Assembly: GCF_019192735.1 (NCBI RefSeq)
Contig: NZ_JAHTKP010000057.1
Coordinates: 1 to 51,165 of the forward strand
DNA from: Kitasatospora aureofaciens
Lineage (GTDB): Bacteria; Actinomycetota; Actinomycetes; Streptomycetales; Streptomycetaceae
Length of the DNA stretch: 51,165 nt
Reading direction: 5' to 3'
Each line of letters opens with the position of its first letter. The stretch's first letter is position 1. Position numbers and translations under genes: made by a program. Below are positions 49,178 to 51,165 of this stretch, piece by piece. The notes beneath the pieces were generated by a model. It had not been told where the DNA came from and did no database searches. It saw nothing but the letters and a program-made list of their open reading frames with translations.

Positions 49178-50053
49178 GTGACCACCGAATCCGTGGAGCC
49201 GTCCTCCGGCGACGCGTCTCGGCCCGCCGTTCCGGCGGTTCCGGCCGTTCCTCCGCAGCCCGAAACCGCGCCCCCCGCTATCCCGTTCACCGCCGAGGCG
49301 TTCACCGCCGAACCGGCTGACGCCTTCTCGCCCGACGTGCTGTCGGCCGGGCCCGAGCGCGCGCCCCGCGCCCCGCGCCGTCCCCGGCCGGTGCTGCTGG
49401 CGGTGTGCGGCCTGGTGCTGGGCGTGCTGGGCGGTGGTGGCGTGGGCTACGCCATCCAGGCCCAGCGCCCGCAGACGCCGCTGCCGCCGATCCAGGTCGC
49501 GCGGCCCTCCTACCCGGCCGAGGTGGTCGACCCGACCGCCTTCGCCGCCGAGCAGCCCAAGCCGCCGGCCATCGACGGCGACCTGCGCAAGCTGCTGATC
49601 AGCGCCCCGGACGGCAGCACCCCCTGGGGCGAGTACCCGGACAAGCCGAGCTGGCTGTCGGTCGGCGAGCTCGCCGACCGCAGCGGCGACTCGATCCACC
49701 AGTTCAAGGACCTGAACTCGCGGGGGTTCCGGCGCGCCGTCGAGATCGACTGGAAGAAGGACGACGTCAAGTACCGCGTGTCGCTGATCCAGTTCACGCC
49801 GGACCGCGCCAGTGAGGCGAAGTCACGCTCGGCCTTCTACTACAAGCAGCCGTTCGCCGAGGGCGTCAACGGCGGGTACCAGGTGGACGACGAGCCCTCG
49901 CACTGGGCCGAGAGCACCGACCAGTACTACTACGGGCACGCCGTCGCCCAGCGCGGCACGGTGCTGATGGAGGTCGAGGTCTTCGGCACCAAGCCCGTGA
50001 ATCCCGATGTCGTGAAGGACATCGCCAAGCAGCAGTGGGAGCGGCTGGTATGA
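49178..50053 (+). CDS. single-TM extracytoplasmic protein, member 2 of a tandem family
   Basis: A 291-residue protein with a ~70-residue acidic/Pro-rich cytoplasmic region (VPAVPAVPPQPETAPP), a TM helix (PVLLAVCGLVLGVLGGGGVGYAI), and an outer domain starting DLRKLLISAPDGSTPWGEYPD. That start matches the motif of members 1 and 3. The domain continues with beta-rich segments (VKYRVSLIQFTPD, YYYGHAVAQRGTVLMEVEVFG) resembling VTVTLLHFGS and VIGLKLRQFN in the siblings. The GTG at 49178 follows TTCTGGAG. It overlaps the next start by four bases (ATGA), so members 2 and 3 are translationally coupled. Function unknown. Confidence 0.75.
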   Translation: MTTESVEPSSGDASRPAVPAVPAVPPQPETAPPAIPFTAEAFTAEPADAFSPDVLSAGPERAPRAPRRPRPVLLAVCGLVLGVLGGGGVGYAIQAQRPQTPLPPIQVARPSYPAEVVDPTAFAAEQPKPPAIDGDLRKLLISAPDGSTPWGEYPDKPSWLSVGELADRSGDSIHQFKDLNSRGFRRAVEIDWKKDDVKYRVSLIQFTPDRASEAKSRSAFYYKQPFAEGVNGGYQVDDEPSHWAESTDQYYYGHAVAQRGTVLMEVEVFGTKPVNPDVVKDIAKQQWERLV

Positions 50054-51030
50054 GCGACAGCACCGTGACCGGGGCCCCGACCCCCGAGCCGACGCCGACC
50101 GCGGTCGAGCAGCCGGCCGTTCCGCCCACCACGTCGGCCGTTCCGCCCACCACGTCGGCCGTTCCGCCCACCACGTCGACCGTTCCGCCGACCGCGTCGA
50201 CCGTTCCGCCGACCGCGCCCGCCTTGGAGCACGAGCTGCCCGTCGGCGAGCTGCCCACCGCCGAGCAGCCCGCCACCCCGCCCGTGCCCCGCCCGGCCTC
50301 CCGCTTCCTCCTCCGCGCGGGCGCCGCGACGGTCGCGGCGGCGCTGGTCGGCGTGGCCATCGGCATCGGCATCATCAAGACCCAGTACGACGACCCCGCC
50401 CCGGCCACCGCCGCCGGGCCGTCCGCCGCGCCCGCCCCGACCGCGACCGCGACGCCGTTCGGCGCCAGGTCCAACGGCAACCACTTCGGTTCGCTGCGCG
50501 ACCTGCTGCTGCCCGTCCCGGCCGGCTACGAGCTCGGCCCCGACGAGGGCGGCTACGGCAACGACGCCGAGATCGGCGCCGAGCAGCTGTCCGCCGAACT
50601 GGACGACCAACTCCAGCAGATCCCCAAGGACAAGCGCGACAAGCTGCGCGCCTACTGGGAGGGCCTGCACGTCAAGGCCACCGGTGTGCGGACGTACCGG
50701 ACCAGCGCGGACGACCTGGTGATCGGCCTGAAGCTGCGCCAGTTCAACCAGCAGGAGGTGCAGAAGCTCAACGAGTACACCGCGGTCTTCACCGGCGACA
50801 CCGGCCTGTTCCGGATCGGCCCGGAGATCCCGGGCCACCCGGAGGCGCACTGCTACCTGATGCCTGCGCCGCCGTCCGCGCCGATCGACTACCTGGAGTG
50901 CTCGGCCGCCGAGGGCGACCTCCTGGTGGTCGCAAACGCCGAGGGTGTCGCGCCGCTGCCCAAGGACAAGATCGTCGCCCTCTTCACCATGCAGCTCGAC
51001 CGCCTCGCCCGCCCGGGAGCGTCCGTATGA
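50050..51030 (+). CDS. single-TM extracytoplasmic protein, member 3 of a tandem family
   Basis: A 326-residue protein with a cytoplasmic N-terminus containing five imperfect repeats of a seven-residue unit (AVPPTTS/TVPPTAS), a TM helix (AGAATVAAALVGVAIGIGII), and an outer domain beginning SLRDLLLPVPAGYELGPDEGG. Two Cys (EAHCYLM, DYLECSAAEGD) may form a disulfide. YRTSADDLVIGLKLRQFN parallels member 1. The ATG at 50050 overlaps member 2; its own stop overlaps the next gene (ATGA). Together these genes form a co-translated unit. The family is not recognised. Confidence 0.75.
   Translation: MSDSTVTGAPTPEPTPTAVEQPAVPPTTSAVPPTTSAVPPTTSTVPPTASTVPPTAPALEHELPVGELPTAEQPATPPVPRPASRFLLRAGAATVAAALVGVAIGIGIIKTQYDDPAPATAAGPSAAPAPTATATPFGARSNGNHFGSLRDLLLPVPAGYELGPDEGGYGNDAEIGAEQLSAELDDQLQQIPKDKRDKLRAYWEGLHVKATGVRTYRTSADDLVIGLKLRQFNQQEVQKLNEYTAVFTGDTGLFRIGPEIPGHPEAHCYLMPAPPSAPIDYLECSAAEGDLLVVANAEGVAPLPKDKIVALFTMQLDRLARPGASV
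50116..50220 (+). repeat. 21-bp tandem repeat, five copies, within member 3
   Basis: Three identical copies of a 21-bp unit (GCCGTTCCGCCCACCACGTCG minus its last base as shown here: GCCGTTCCGCCCACCACGTC) at 50116-50178 are followed by two diverged copies to 50220. They encode the Pro/Thr heptapeptide repeats. Confidence 0.9.
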
Positions 51031-51165
51031 CCGACCACGCCACCCCGCAGGACAACGCGGGCACCCCGATGCCGGCCGCCCCGAGCACGCCGGCCGCCCC
51101 GAGCACGCCGGCCGCCCCGAGCACGCCGGCCGCCCCGAGCGCGCCGCCGCCCGCAGCCCCAGATC
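51027..51165 (+). CDS. partial gene, probable member 4 of the tandem family
   Basis: The ATG at 51027 overlaps the stop of member 3 (ATGA). The frame stays open to the right edge for 46 residues, starting MTDHATPQDNAGTPMPA and then four near-identical APSTPA units from an 18-bp repeat (51073-51141). The coupled start and Pro/Ala-rich N-terminus match members 1-3, so a TM helix and outer domain are expected beyond the window. This is inference from context. Confidence 0.65.
   Translation, partial: MTDHATPQDNAGTPMPAAPSTPAAPSTPAAPSTPAAPSAPPPAAPD

Overview
The window is high-GC DNA with strong G/C bias at third codon positions, frequent GTG and TTG starts, tightly overlapping operons and protein families typical of Streptomycetaceae. 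Examples are an XRE regulator with TPR-like repeats, a HTH-DUF2690 protein, an ECF41 sigma factor, a fused CydDC and an Uma2-family protein. It reads as a chromosomal segment of a Streptomyces or Kitasatospora-like actinomycete. No tRNA, rRNA or CRISPR array was recognised.

Region 1 (1-8990) is the most unusual part. A minus-strand regulator and antibiotic-kinase-like pair (191-2466) diverges from a six-gene plus-strand operon (2675-8939) whose junctions overlap or abut. The operon encodes an archaeal-type S-adenosylmethionine synthetase, an APH(6)-like phosphotransferase, a histidine phosphatase, a full-length seryl-tRNA synthetase, a GT4-like glycosyltransferase and a stand-alone protein resembling only the catalytic core of alanyl-tRNA synthetase. 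It ends at a perfect 16-bp terminator stem. I infer an undescribed aminoacyl-tRNA or aminoacyl-adenylate dependent specialised-metabolite pathway with kinase/phosphatase control or self-protection. The product is unknown.

Region 2 (9061-17134) holds short regulatory cassettes: an NmrA-type oxidoreductase opposite a TetR regulator with a shared operator, an ECF41 sigma factor opposite AhpD-like and DoxX-like genes with an ECF41-type promoter, a HTH-DUF2690 membrane protein, a secreted peptidoglycan-binding protein, and an OmpR-type two-component system.

Region 3 (17165-22700) holds an Uma2-family protein, an MpaB-like oxygenase fused to EF-hands, and an IS605/IS1341-type TnpB element. The element appears to have split the start codon of the next gene. 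A nucleotidyltransferase and a VOC protein follow.

Region 4 (22782-31883) is the cytochrome bd operon cydA-cydB-cydDC behind a Rex-type operator, followed by a GAF-domain sensor kinase and two DUF1508-like proteins.

Region 5 (32200-43071) is a Pst-like ABC transporter locus with enlarged, membrane-anchored binding proteins and a sortase-fold protein that has lost its catalytic Cys and His.

Region 6 (43085-51165) contains a HAD phosphatase, an F420-type luciferase-like oxidoreductase and, about 2 kb away, a frameshifted remnant of a paralogue. It also has an unknown 456-residue protein, a lipoprotein, and a tandem family of single-TM extracytoplasmic proteins with repetitive Pro/Ala-rich segments that runs off the right edge.

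Functions are assigned by reading motifs in the translated sequence. No database search was available, so family names are recognition calls.
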